A model generated the notes under the pieces. It was not told the DNA's origin. It ran no database searches and saw only the letters and a list, made by a program, of their open reading frames with translations. A stretch of 64,000 bases of DNA from Cohnella hashimotonis (GTDB lineage: Bacteria > Bacillota > Bacilli > Paenibacillales > Paenibacillaceae): assembly GCF_030014955.1 (NCBI RefSeq), contig NZ_JAGRPV010000001.1, forward strand, positions 248,001 to 312,000, in the 5' to 3' direction. A program made the translations under genes and the position numbers. Below are positions 37,101 to 44,645 of this stretch, one piece after another. Positions within the stretch are counted from its first letter, which is position 1. Every line of letters starts with the position of its first letter.

Positions 37101-39562
37101 CGCGCTGGGACATGGACGTGCCGGTCATGAAGGAGGCGACGCTGACGCAGCCTGACGGCAAGAAGGCGATCTTCAACGAATCGCGCGCGGTGGCGTTTAA
37201 TGAGGACGGGAGCTTGAAATCGTTGACGTATACGAACAAAACGGGGACTTCCGTAACCGAGTCTAAATACGAAGCGGCGACCCGGCAATTGACCGAGAAT
37301 GGGCCTGACGGGTTGAAGCAGGTTTTCACCTACGATGAATACGGTCGGGTCGTACAGGTGGAATACCCAGGGCAGCAGCTTGCACCGATCGTATACACGT
37401 ACGACGAGAAAGGACGGCTCGCCCAGTCAACGCAAGGGGAACAGCTCGCCAAGTACACGTACGACGAACGGAACCGGCTCACCGCATTGACGGATGCGGC
37501 CGGCCGGAAAAGATCGTTCGCTTATGACGAAGCCGACCGGTTGATCTCCTCCACGACGCCGGGCGGCAAAGTATACGGCAGCTCGTACGACGAGCTGGGG
37601 CAGCTGACTGGTCTGACGATGCCGGACGGCACGACATACCAGCAAAGCTACAATGAGCTGGGCCAGTTTGACGGATTAGCGTCCGCGGAAGGGCCGGACT
37701 GGATCAGCCTGGCGCATGGCGCCGGCGGCAAGTTGGAGCGGTCGACGCTGCGCGGCGGCCGTCAGATCGACTATGTCTACGATACGGCAGGCGGCAAGCG
37801 GATTACCGGCATGAACGATGCGGATATCCTGCGCACGTTCGAATATGCGGACCATACGGACCGGGCGAAAAAGCTGGAAAGTGTCGGCCAAGCCCCCGGA
37901 TCGCTGCCGCAAACCAACGAGTTCGCGTATGTCGGCGATCTGGTGAGCAAGCAGACGATCACGGGCAAGGCCAAAGGCGTTTACGATTATTCCTACGACG
38001 TATTGGCCCATTTGACAAAGATCCAGACTTCCGTCACCAGGATGGTCTATGGCGTGTCGCAGACGGCTAACGTGACAACCGATATGCGCAGGGATGACAT
38101 GGGCCGGCTGGTCAAGTACGGACCGTTCACGTTCGACCGAACCGGACCGAACGGAAGCGTGGCGGGGATGAATGACGGCAAGCTGCAGGTGACGCAGACC
38201 TACGACGAGCTGGGCCGGCAGAAGGAGCGTATTTATACGCTTGGCGGCCTTGAAGTCTACCGGATCAAGCCTGAATACGATCTGAGCGGCAGCGTCGCGA
38301 GCTTGACGGTGACTACACCGGAAGGCACGGAGACTACCGTCTATATGTTCGACCTGGATGGGCAGCTGACGAACGTGCAGCGCAGCGGTCCTGAAGGCGC
38401 GACGTCGGAAGCGTACGAATACGATGCGAACAAAAACCGAATCGTCCGCGAAGTAACGGGTTCGGAACGGATGACGAGCAGCTACGGGCAGCATGACGTA
38501 CTGATGGCTGTGGGCGGTACGGCGTACAGCTTCGACGAAGACGGCTATCTTCGACAGCGCGGCGCGGACACGTTCAAGTATGGCGCCCGCGGGGAGCTGC
38601 TGACAGCGTCAGTAAGCGGCGTGACGTACAACTATGCGTACGACGCGCTGGGCAGACAAACGTACCGCGAGGACGGAGCCGGGCATTCGATCCAGTATTT
38701 TTACGGAGACCCGACATCGCTGCAGCTGGTAACGAGCACGGTCAACGAAAACGGGGAGCTGACGAATTACCTGTACGACCAGGACGGCCTGCTGCTCGGG
38801 CTGGAGCGGGGCAACGTCCGTTATTATGTGATTACGGACGGCGTAGGGACGCCGCAGCAGGTGCTGGACGGTCAAGGGAAGGTCGTCAAGCGGCTAAAGT
38901 ATGACAGTTACGGCGGCTTGCTGTCTGATTCGAATCCAGGGTTCGCGCTGGCGATCGGATATGCGGGCGGACTGGAGGACCGGGGTACGGGACTGGTGAG
39001 GTTCGGGACGCGGGACCTGGATACGCTGTCGGGCCGCTGGACGGCGCGCGATCCGATTCTGTTCGAGAGCGGCCAGGCGAATCTGTATGCCTACGTCAAT
39101 AACAATCCGGTGCAGTACCGCGATCCGTGCGGGACGATGTGCATCGGGGCGACCGCCTATGACGGAATCGGCGGGGGCGGGCGCGTCTGCTTTAACAACG
39201 AAGGTTTCTCCTCCTGTCTGGAGGCGGGCTTTGGCGTCGGGGGCGGCCTGGATATTGCGCCGCTCGAGGGCTTGACCGCGGACGGGTTGTCGGTCGAAGC
39301 GACTGCCAAAATCGTCAAAGGCCCGCTGGCTCTGACGGTCGGCGTCAAGCTGAAGGATCGATGGGAAGGCGGGTGCCTGGAAGTCGAGCCGATCGGAAAA
39401 TTCGAAGCGGGCCCGTTCAAGACCGACCTGTTCAGTCCGATAGATAAGTTTTCGGTGAAAGGAAAGGAAGAGAATTTGGGCAAAAATATTCTCGATCTTT
39501 TCACGCCGAGTAAACCCGAGCTGGCCCTGAAGGCCAAAGGCTGCAAGTCTTTTAAGTGGTAA
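31157..39562 (+). CDS. Giant SLH-anchored FN3/YD-repeat (RHS) surface protein
   Basis: 2801 residues; GAGGAGG precedes the ATG. Parts in order: signal peptide (~1-30); three SLH motifs (~53-235); a carboxypeptidase-regulatory-like beta domain (~240-340); a Gly-rich linker; four fibronectin type III repeats (~462-856); another regulatory-like domain (~905-992); an NHL-like propeller (~1468-1768); many YD repeats (~1805-2515); and the RHS core, which ends at DPCG (residues 2656-2659). The last ~142 residues after the core form a Gly-rich, cysteine-containing tail I do not recognise. In polymorphic toxins this place holds the toxin, but no immunity gene follows. SLH motifs at the N-terminus suggest wall display. 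Confidence 0.9.
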   Translation: MYRKLIKRYMPLLLAAVLAVQPLVPAGAAETAAGPGSMESASGGESAGSGAAGWSDRLPAWATTEVGELADAGVVNGYEDGTFRPDRAVTRAEFTVMLNRLLAQLPKNGLVEGDQSQEAIFTDVKDEWYAEDVNKAARMGLVQGDATGAFRPQALLNRQETAVMLGRLTGRKAERAVEFTDSGRIPAWAAPAISALHEAGIVQGYEDGAFRGEKSLTRAEAAVALHRTLKLLKGPDKAAPLTVAVKSDEGQPLAHALVRVHAKGKRAQLASGRTDAQGKFVLPGEWESGSYDIYATSDGVAGFRSVDWMPGTTAYELVARKAAVLEGKLTGDDGKAAAGIVLAFTTNPTFYAITKADGSFTAYVEPERVYRLSYIADDSIRAAAAKSGTTEPELLQTEQAKQALGLLDSEAAKSDGCKCVRTEAPGTFTAPKAGDRLELGVLRLDGRVPSSGGGGGGGTQPDLTPPAVPGGLKAEPGDGLIALAWTANAESDLAGYRIYGREEGTEAWTIQADAGVSVSYTAKGLTNDRAYEFAVAAYDKSGNASAKSELVRAKPKADGPPPDVTPPEVPGGVRTEAGDGKVMLTWDPSSEDDQAGYRIYWRVSDGAAWSEFDKPGRESGHTITGLTNGTTYDFAVSAYDASGNESAKSQTRRETPRGDQTPDREPPAVPSGLKAEPGVRKIELSWTANIEVDLDSYRIYSRVQGSQTWSGGVDVGLETTYTVLDVWHDRTYEFAIAAYDTSGNISHMSAIVSATPLSEEEPDTTPPAVPAGLAAVAGEGRIALNWTANEEDDLAGYRVYVRAAGASSWGAALEAGIGASYTATGLTGGIAYELAVSAYDESDNESAKSGAVQATPTGGGGNLPPDPGSVASELPASGQASFQEMTDFLYTGPNPIQTGVQPGAIEADRAGVLRGRVLDSAQAPVGGVRITVLDHPEWGQTLSRADGMFDLAVNGDGIWTLQYEKDGYMTVQRKKQATPGDYEHLEDVVLTAYDSKVTQVQLEDSTELQAAQGTPVTDEDGTRQSTVLFPAGTTATMRLPDGTEQPLTSISFRSTEYTAGPEGPKAMPGELPPYVAYTYAVELSADEAVQAGATEVTFDREVYHYLDNFIGFPVGEAVPNAYYDREKGRWIAAPNGKVIKIVSVKNGLAAIDADGDGEADGEEQLAKLGVTEEELRKLAELYAPGKTLWRVPITHFTPYDHNWPYGPPGDAESPPDREPWEKRKKEDDPCKKKGSIIGCQNQTLGQQIPIAGTPYMLNYMSEREEGYKAKSTLEIPVSDGKPLPASLRRMNVSIQIGGKLYRASFAPSPNKTYTFEWDGKDAYGRELTGSHPYTVRVDYVYKAQYYPTNGEFERSFGRISAAPSSVFSGMRDTSEVSVGQEWHGALESPRNPYAEAGVAGWSLDPHHIYDDGSKRLLLGDGTTQTKTKSLRGEVDFSFQGYTIDYGTMTTGMDGWIYYSAVNFFNRSRAILGLDPSGKVVKVAEVPLSNGSVIAVDAQGTIYSYDTDKNQLLRKTKRQTDWEVIAGTGRRGPTTPLPDGAEATSVALAGIVELAASPDGSVYFTSYPTRPGDQNLVPYRTTLYKIGPDGILQTLGDHMAKGKDSGPGDKAGIGAVEQIRIGSDGSLYMTDTTGGTIYPDSRAFTRIRKLSPDGTLSRVAGVLLDEPGSRPAAHGMKATEAEFFFLSSYYVGGLSRLFLDAQDRLYFRAGGRDVYRVAQDGLLEKLETPSWVMDQATQKFNLTAVTADGGRIVVTESDRVRYFLVKEADSLLETPDEGGQVVYAFKGGDQTHAQTTDALTDAVLTKLGYDEEGRLIRITDRSGNEMSIERDSAGKPLAIIGAGGQRTELTTDEQGRLVAVTSPAGETYRMTYDAGGLLQTFVDPLEQTSSYAYDEDGLLIRAENGAGGVQTLNRADTADGTTVTYTDAEGRSTVYETKRIEGGLQRTTTGPDGTRLVATVRPGSERIELPDGSVMTKTMTGDPRWDMDVPVMKEATLTQPDGKKAIFNESRAVAFNEDGSLKSLTYTNKTGTSVTESKYEAATRQLTENGPDGLKQVFTYDEYGRVVQVEYPGQQLAPIVYTYDEKGRLAQSTQGEQLAKYTYDERNRLTALTDAAGRKRSFAYDEADRLISSTTPGGKVYGSSYDELGQLTGLTMPDGTTYQQSYNELGQFDGLASAEGPDWISLAHGAGGKLERSTLRGGRQIDYVYDTAGGKRITGMNDADILRTFEYADHTDRAKKLESVGQAPGSLPQTNEFAYVGDLVSKQTITGKAKGVYDYSYDVLAHLTKIQTSVTRMVYGVSQTANVTTDMRRDDMGRLVKYGPFTFDRTGPNGSVAGMNDGKLQVTQTYDELGRQKERIYTLGGLEVYRIKPEYDLSGSVASLTVTTPEGTETTVYMFDLDGQLTNVQRSGPEGATSEAYEYDANKNRIVREVTGSERMTSSYGQHDVLMAVGGTAYSFDEDGYLRQRGADTFKYGARGELLTASVSGVTYNYAYDALGRQTYREDGAGHSIQYFYGDPTSLQLVTSTVNENGELTNYLYDQDGLLLGLERGNVRYYVITDGVGTPQQVLDGQGKVVKRLKYDSYGGLLSDSNPGFALAIGYAGGLEDRGTGLVRFGTRDLDTLSGRWTARDPILFESGQANLYAYVNNNPVQYRDPCGTMCIGATAYDGIGGGGRVCFNNEGFSSCLEAGFGVGGGLDIAPLEGLTADGLSVEATAKIVKGPLALTVGVKLKDRWEGGCLEVEPIGKFEAGPFKTDLFSPIDKFSVKGKEENLGKNILDLFTPSKPELALKAKGCKSFKW

Positions 39563-39599
39563 GCCGGTTCAATCGTACCCTGCCGGCATAGCCGGCGCG

Positions 39600-39639
39600 A
39601 GCCGCTTCTCATCCCTGAATGGGGAGAGGAGCGGCTTTG
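39600..39639 (+). terminator. Terminator between the giant YD-repeat gene and the efflux gene
   Basis: AGCCGCTTCTC pairs with GAGAGGAGCGGCT (one bulge) around ATCCCTGAATGGG, followed by TTTG. The two genes converge here, so it mainly ends the plus-strand transcript. Confidence 0.7.
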
Positions 39640-39661
39640 CCGTTGCGGAAACTTTTTCTTT

Positions 39662-41143
39662 TTACGTCTGCCGGGCCCTGTTCCGCCTCGCGAGCATCAA
39701 AGCCAGCGGCAGGATGAGTGCGCTGGCGGCGGCCAGCACATACAGGCTGACGTTAAACGCGTCGGGATAAGCGGAGGTCGCTCCGGTTCGGGCGTCAAGC
39801 GCGCTCAGCCATACGATGCCGATCAGGGCGATGCCGATCGTTTGGGCGATTTGAATGCTCGTGGTCATGACGCCCGATGCGGAGCCGATGTCAGTCGTGC
39901 GGATTTTCGCCAATACGATATTCGTCAGCGGAGCGGCGACGAAGCCTTGACCGATGCCGAGCACGGCCAGCGCGGGGATCCATATGCCGATGTTGGAGGA
40001 AAGCCCGGTCGTCTGGACCGCCCAGGCCAGCAGTAGATAGCCTGCCGTCGTCAGAACGGAGCCGACGGTCAGCACGTGGGTGCCAAGCTTCGCGGCGACG
40101 CGGGAAGAGAACAGAGAGGCGAGGAAGTAGCCCATCCCCATCGCGCCGATGACAAGGCCTGCCTGCAGCGCCGAGAAATGAAGTCCGAGCTGAAGCATGT
40201 AGGCGGCGACAAGGAAAAAGGCGCCCATCGACGACATGAGCAGCAGCACGACGAGAATGCCGAACGTGAACACTTGATGTCTAAACAGATCGACATTCAT
40301 AAAGGGGAGCCGTCCGCGTCGCGACAGCCGCCGCTCGTACCAGGCGAACAGCGTCAGCACGGGGGCCGACAAAATCAAGCTGACGATCAGTGCGGCGGGC
40401 CAGCCTTGGCGCTGTCCCTGCACAAGCGGATAGACGAGCATCAGCAAGCCGGCCGCGGCGAGCGCGGCTCCGAACCAATCCAGTCCAGCGCGGTCCGGCG
40501 AGCTGGATTCCGGAATAAACGGAATCATTATCAGGATGAGAGCCCCAAGGAGGAAGATGATCAGAAATACCGCTCTCCATTCCAGGTCCCACAGATCCAT
40601 GCGCAGGAGCAGCCCGCCGATAATCTGTCCGGCCGTCGCCGCTATTCCTTGCGTAGCTCCGTACATGCCGAATATCGCGCCTCGGCGTTCCGAAGGATAA
40701 TTGGCCTGAATCAAGGATAAAATTTGCGGCATAAACAGAGCGGCCCCGACGCCTTGCAAGACGCGCCAGGCAATGAGCACAGACACATGGGAAGCGATGC
40801 CGCATAACAGAGAGGCGATCGTAAATAAAGCCACGCCGATGAACAGCATTCTCCGGCGTCCGAACCGGTCGCCCAGCCGGGCGCCCATAATGAGCAGCAC
40901 GGCGAAGGTGAGCGTATACCCGGTAAGCATGAATTGGATGTCCGCGAACCCGGCCCCGAGTCCCTTCTGAATGGAAGGCGTCGCCACGTTCACGATGAAC
41001 ACGTTCGACACGGCCATGAATACCGGCAGCAGCAGCGCCGGCAGCATCAGACGCGATCTGCGTTTTTTTCCTTCGGATGCAGGCTCGAAAGGCCGCACCG
41101 ACGGGGCAGACGCGTCCAGCGCGTCCGCAAGTGTGTTAGGCAT
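39662..41143 (-). CDS. DHA2-family (EmrB/QacA-type) MFS efflux transporter
   Basis: 493 residues from the ATG at 41141-41143, after AAAGGGGAAC; upstream in-frame codons reach into the promoter and are rejected. About 14 membrane helices are visible. The MFS motif A (GARLGDRFGRRRML) follows helix 2, and a later motif C-like stretch occurs (GATQGIAATAGQIIGG). DHA2 pumps expel drugs, dyes or toxic metabolites with proton antiport. The divergent TetR-family gene and two operators in the shared spacer point to substrate-induced expression. The substrate is unknown. Confidence 0.9.
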   Translation of the reverse strand: MPNTLADALDASAPSVRPFEPASEGKKRRSRLMLPALLLPVFMAVSNVFIVNVATPSIQKGLGAGFADIQFMLTGYTLTFAVLLIMGARLGDRFGRRRMLFIGVALFTIASLLCGIASHVSVLIAWRVLQGVGAALFMPQILSLIQANYPSERRGAIFGMYGATQGIAATAGQIIGGLLLRMDLWDLEWRAVFLIIFLLGALILIMIPFIPESSSPDRAGLDWFGAALAAAGLLMLVYPLVQGQRQGWPAALIVSLILSAPVLTLFAWYERRLSRRGRLPFMNVDLFRHQVFTFGILVVLLLMSSMGAFFLVAAYMLQLGLHFSALQAGLVIGAMGMGYFLASLFSSRVAAKLGTHVLTVGSVLTTAGYLLLAWAVQTTGLSSNIGIWIPALAVLGIGQGFVAAPLTNIVLAKIRTTDIGSASGVMTTSIQIAQTIGIALIGIVWLSALDARTGATSAYPDAFNVSLYVLAAASALILPLALMLARRNRARQT

Positions 41144-41175
41144 AGACAAGTTCCCCTTTCGCACAGCTCGCTTGA

Positions 41176-41265
41176 TTGACAGAAGGCGAGAGGCGTACCT
41201 ATAATGGATGAGACAGGTCTGTCTCTTCACGACGAAATGATACAGACAGATCTGTCTCATGTCAA
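41176..41265. promoter_or_regulatory. Divergent promoters each overlapped by a TetR-type operator
   Basis: Plus strand (regulator): TTGACA 41176-41181, 18-nt spacer, TATAAT 41200-41205, with operator AGACAGGTCTGTCT at 41211-41224 at the start site. Minus strand (efflux pump): TTGACA 41265-41260, 17-nt spacer, TATCAT 41242-41237, with operator AGACAGATCTGTCT at 41244-41257 exactly filling the spacer. The two operators differ by one base. The divergent TetR protein is the obvious ligand-responsive repressor of both. Confidence 0.88.
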
Positions 41266-41302
41266 TGCATCTTTTTTGACGAATTTTAAGGAGGGGTCGC
41301 GG

Positions 41303-41890
41303 ATGAAAAAAGAATCGGCCAGAGACCGTATTTTGCGGGTCGCCTCTGAATTATTTTACATGGAGGGCATTCGGGCGGTCGGCATCGATCGGATCATTAA
41401 GGAATCCGGCGTCGCCAAGGCAAGCTTCTATCGGAGCTTCGCGACGAAGGACGATCTGGCGGTTGCCTATCTCGACGCCAGAGACGAGCTCAAGCTGGAT
41501 CGGTTGGAGAAGCTGAAGAAGCTGTACCCGGACTCCGCCCAGGAACAGCTCTATGCGCTTATACGAGATGTGAGCAAACGGATGAAATTACCGGATTACC
41601 GGGGGTGTCCGTGTTTGAACGCGGCAGTCGAATTCCCGGATCCGGATCACCCCGCCCACGTGAAATTGCTGGACATTCAGAGGCGCTTCTGGTCCCGGGT
41701 CCAGGAGATTGCGCGAGAAGGCGCGGCGCGACAGCCTGAGGAGCTGACTGCGCAGTTGAGGATGTTGTACGAAGGGTTCGTCATGAAGCGGTATGTGGAT
41801 GAGTCGGAGCATGACGGCGAGTATTTCCGGAAGGCTGCCGAGCTGCTGCTGGATTTGCACTTCGCGCGGGACAGCCTTCGCGGATCATAA
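41303..41890 (+). CDS. TetR-family transcriptional repressor
   Basis: 195 residues from ATG 41303 after AAGGAGGGG. The N-terminal helix-turn-helix (RDRILRVASELFYMEGIRAV, VAKASFYRSFATKDDL) is typical TetR; the C-terminal ~130 residues hold the ligand-binding domain, with Cys-Pro-Cys at GCPCLNAAVEF. Divergent from the DHA2 pump, with two AGACAG-type operators between them, it is very likely the local repressor released by a pump substrate or electrophile. Confidence 0.92.
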   Translation: MKKESARDRILRVASELFYMEGIRAVGIDRIIKESGVAKASFYRSFATKDDLAVAYLDARDELKLDRLEKLKKLYPDSAQEQLYALIRDVSKRMKLPDYRGCPCLNAAVEFPDPDHPAHVKLLDIQRRFWSRVQEIAREGAARQPEELTAQLRMLYEGFVMKRYVDESEHDGEYFRKAAELLLDLHFARDSLRGS

Positions 41891-41942
41891 GCGATATGGC
41901 TCTTGCGGGTGGACATCTTGCGTGAGGATGAGGCAGACGGGC

Positions 41943-42878
41943 TTATGCCTGCCTCAGCATAAACGCTTTGCCGTATTCTCCGTGATCGTGCAGGATCGGG
42001 TGTTCGATCTGGATCGTCGAATGCGCGATGCCGTATTTGTTTTTCAAAATCTCGTTGATCGCCAAAATGGCGCAGAAGGGCTCGATCCCTTGCTTCACGA
42101 AAACATGCGCGGTTAGCGAATAGTGCTCCGTCGTCACCGCCCACAGATGAAGCTCGTGTACGTCCACGACGATGTCCAGGTCGTTAAGATCTTTGCGAAT
42201 GGCGTCCAGATCGAACTTGTCGGGGACCGATTCCATTAGCACGAGATACGATTCGCGAATAATCTTGGACCCCCCCGCAAAAATAATCGCGCCCACGACC
42301 ATGCTGATCAGCGGGTCCAACAGGAAGAAGCCGGTAAAGTGGATGACGATCGCGGATACGATAATGCCGATGGAGCTAAGCAGGTCTCCGATAAAATGCC
42401 AAAGCGCGCTTTTTACGTTCAGATTGTCTTCTTCCTTCATACTGCGGCTGAGTACGATCGTCAGAACGATGTTCACGACCAGGCCGATGGATGCGATCGT
42501 TAACATAATTGGCATATCGACAGTTTGAGGATGGACGATACGCTTGATCCCTTCCACGAAAATGCCGGCGGCAATGATGGCGAGCGCAAGACCGTTCAGA
42601 AACGAAGCAATAATCTCAAACCGGAGGAAGCCGAATGTGTACTTCCGATTGGGCTTGCGGGTGGCCATGTAGATGGCGACCATGCTGAGGCCAAGAGCCA
42701 GCACATCGGAGATCATATGCGCCGAATCGGAGAGCAGGGCGAGGGAGTTGGACACAAGTCCGCCCACGATTTCTACGATGGTGAAAAACAAAGTCAAAGT
42801 CAGCGTAATCCAAAGCGTCTTTTTGGAGGTGTTTTGCTCTTTGACGTGGTCAAGGTGATGGAAATCGTATTGGTTCAT
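41943..42878 (-). CDS. czcD: Cation diffusion facilitator (CzcD-like metal exporter)
   Basis: About 311 residues; the ATG at 42876-42878 (MNQYDFHH) has the best spacing from AAAGGAAG, and an ATG two codons earlier is possible. Six membrane helices; metal sites in SDSAHMISD (helix 2) and HFIGD (helix 5). A cytoplasmic C-terminal domain has HELHLWAVTTEHYSL and the HSTIQIEHP strand. The His-rich N-terminus (FHHLDH) fits zinc/cobalt/cadmium export. It converges on the TetR gene. A 20-bp AT palindrome upstream is a candidate metal-sensor operator. Confidence 0.9.
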   Translation of the reverse strand: MNQYDFHHLDHVKEQNTSKKTLWITLTLTLFFTIVEIVGGLVSNSLALLSDSAHMISDVLALGLSMVAIYMATRKPNRKYTFGFLRFEIIASFLNGLALAIIAAGIFVEGIKRIVHPQTVDMPIMLTIASIGLVVNIVLTIVLSRSMKEEDNLNVKSALWHFIGDLLSSIGIIVSAIVIHFTGFFLLDPLISMVVGAIIFAGGSKIIRESYLVLMESVPDKFDLDAIRKDLNDLDIVVDVHELHLWAVTTEHYSLTAHVFVKQGIEPFCAILAINEILKNKYGIAHSTIQIEHPILHDHGEYGKAFMLRQA

Positions 42879-42907
42879 GCCCATCTTCCTTTCGTTCTAC
42901 ATTAGAA

Positions 42908-42927
42908 TAATTATTATATAATAATTA
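42908..42927. promoter_or_regulatory. 20-bp perfect AT palindrome upstream of the CDF gene
   Basis: TAATTATTATATAATAATTA is a perfect palindrome 30 nt before the czcD-like start. Its AT-rich, two-fold symmetric form resembles operators of ArsR/Fur-type metal sensors, but no regulator gene is adjacent. The role is inferred. Confidence 0.5.
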
Positions 42928-43216
42928 ATTAAAACTTATCACGATTCGTTCCCGCGCGCAAATGAACATTTTATGGATCCTACAAAAGATTTTCATTCTC
43001 AACGTAGGCGCTTCTCTTGGCCAGGCCGACAAAGTTAATTGAAGAAACGGTATCTTTTCGCGTTAAAAGCAAAGAGCCGCCCTCGGTCATTTTCATGACT
43101 TTGGACAGCTCGTTTTTTGCATTTTATGCCCGATTAACGCCATACGACAGACTTGCGTCAGGAAAGAGGTATATAGTAGGGACACCGCCTACGCCTGCGC
43201 TCTCAGGAATTACAGC
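42928..43216. other. Non-coding spacer left of the 51-bp repeats
   Basis: Nothing recognisable as a gene is seen. One frame stays open across this stretch and the repeats to 43439, but it has no ribosome site and its 3' part is merely the translated repeats. Confidence 0.55.
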
Positions 43217-43386
43217 GCTACATTACGGGGCCGAGAGGTCACCCGTGGCAAAGAGACGCTGTACAGTGCTACATGGCGGGGCCGAAAGGTCACGCGGGGC
43301 AAAGAGACGCTGTATAGCGCTACATGGCGGGGCCGAGAGGTCACGCGGGGCAAAGAGACGCTGTACAGCGCTACATGGCGGGGCCG
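43217..43386. repeat. 51-bp intergenic tandem repeat, type A (three full copies plus a partial one)
   Basis: Units start at 43217, 43268 and 43319, with a partial one at 43370; the period is exactly 51 bp. Each begins GCTACATGGCGGGGCC and ends GACGCTGTACAGC, so a palindromic GCTGTACAGC forms at the joints. Copy 1 has a few changes (TTAC for TGGC). It lies just after the 3' end of the PLP-lyase gene. A second repeat of the same period is at 54422-54609. Confidence 0.85.
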
Positions 43387-43413
43387 GCATCCTGTTTTCG
43401 CTGCATGCGCACG

Positions 43414-44613
43414 CTATAAAGTATGGCCTTCCAACATAGGCTCATACAGCTTCGCCCAATTCCGCTCGATATCCGCGATCAGCTCGTCCGGATCCTCGAT
43501 GCCAATATACATGCGCACGCTTGCCAGCGCGCCGCCGACTTCGGTATCTTTGGCGGGGGCTGCGCCGACGGTGACAAGACTCTCGTAGCCGCCCCAGCTG
43601 ACGCCGATGCGGAAGTAGTCGAGGTCGGTCGCCCATTGCTTCATTTTCTCCACGCTGTGGCGCGTCACGAACGAGAACAGGCCGCCGTAACCGCTCAGCA
43701 GGCGGTCGGCCAGCTCTTTCTGCGGGTAGCCTGCCAGCCCCGGATGGTTGATGCGCACGACGTCCGGCTTGGATGCCAGATGCGCCGCGATCTTGAGCGC
43801 GCTGGCCTGGTGGCGCTCGAGCCGCAGGGGCAGCGTGCGAAGGCCGCGCGTAATCAGGGACGCGGTCTGCGGCGCCATCGCGGCGCCGAGATTCAGGTAA
43901 CTGCGGTGGCCGATCAGGCCGATCAGCTCGCGGCTGCCGACGACGACGCCGCCGAGGCTGTCGCTATGGCCCGAGAAGTATTTGGTGAGCGAGTGCATGA
44001 CCAGATCGATGCCCATGGCGAGCGGCTTCTGGAAATACGGCGTCGCCCAGGAATTGTCGATAGCCGTGATGATGCCGTGTTCCTTTGCCAGGCTGGCGAG
44101 CGCGGGGAGGTCCTGCATTTCGAACAGGCCCGACGTCGGGCTCTCCAGGTAGAACAGCTTAGTATTCGGACGGATCGCAGCCGCGAAGCCTTCCGTATCT
44201 TTGCCGTCGATGAAGGTGACTTCGACGCCGAAGCGCGCCGATAGGTCGACGAGCAGCTCGCGGGTCGGTCCGTAAGCCTGGTCGACGCAGACGATATGCT
44301 CGCCCGAACCGACCAGCGCGAAGATGACGGCGGAGATGGCGCCCATGCCCGAAGCGAAGCAGCGCGCGCTTTCTCCGCCTTCGAGCCGCGCGATTTTTTC
44401 CTCCAGGTACATGACCGTCGGGTTATTGCCTCGCGAGTAAACGGAGGCGGCCAGCACGTCCTGCATCGCCTCATCGAACTTCTGGTGCGTCTCGAATGCG
44501 AACAGACTGCTCTGGTAGACCGGCATCGTGATGGCGCCTTGGTGGCGGCTGTCTACCGAATCGTGCGATACTTGCGTATAAAAATGATTTTTGTCTCTCT
44601 CGCTTGTTGTCAT
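43414..44613 (-). CDS. Cys/Met-metabolism PLP enzyme (cystathionine beta-lyase/gamma-synthase type)
   Basis: 399 residues. PLP fold-type I trans-sulfuration family: PVYQSSLFAF near the start, SRGNNPTV, SGMGAIS, IDNSWATP, and the PLP lysine in HSLTKYFSGHSD. AGGAGCAGG precedes the ATG at 44611-44613. Family members cleave or form C-S bonds of cystathionine, cysteine or homocysteine. It lies 32 nt after the permease gene on the same strand and may be the last gene of the GntR-controlled sugar-type transporter operon, an unusual pairing. Which of the related activities it has cannot be decided here. Confidence 0.85.
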   Translation of the reverse strand: MTTSERDKNHFYTQVSHDSVDSRHQGAITMPVYQSSLFAFETHQKFDEAMQDVLAASVYSRGNNPTVMYLEEKIARLEGGESARCFASGMGAISAVIFALVGSGEHIVCVDQAYGPTRELLVDLSARFGVEVTFIDGKDTEGFAAAIRPNTKLFYLESPTSGLFEMQDLPALASLAKEHGIITAIDNSWATPYFQKPLAMGIDLVMHSLTKYFSGHSDSLGGVVVGSRELIGLIGHRSYLNLGAAMAPQTASLITRGLRTLPLRLERHQASALKIAAHLASKPDVVRINHPGLAGYPQKELADRLLSGYGGLFSFVTRHSVEKMKQWATDLDYFRIGVSWGGYESLVTVGAAPAKDTEVGGALASVRMYIGIEDPDELIADIERNWAKLYEPMLEGHTL

Positions 44614-44645
44614 ATATACCTGCTCCTATCCCGCAAGAAACTTGC

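Noticed and set aside
31157..39562. Secreted Rhs toxin with active C-terminal nuclease
   Set aside because: No nuclease motif or immunity partner is seen. The tail is called unknown instead.
43217..43386. CRISPR array
   Set aside because: The units are head-to-tail without variable spacers and there are no cas genes. The same holds for 54422-54609 and 50631-50670.
43017..43439. Plus-strand open frame of 140 codons
   Set aside because: No ribosome site, and its second half is only the 51-bp repeat translated (17-residue period).
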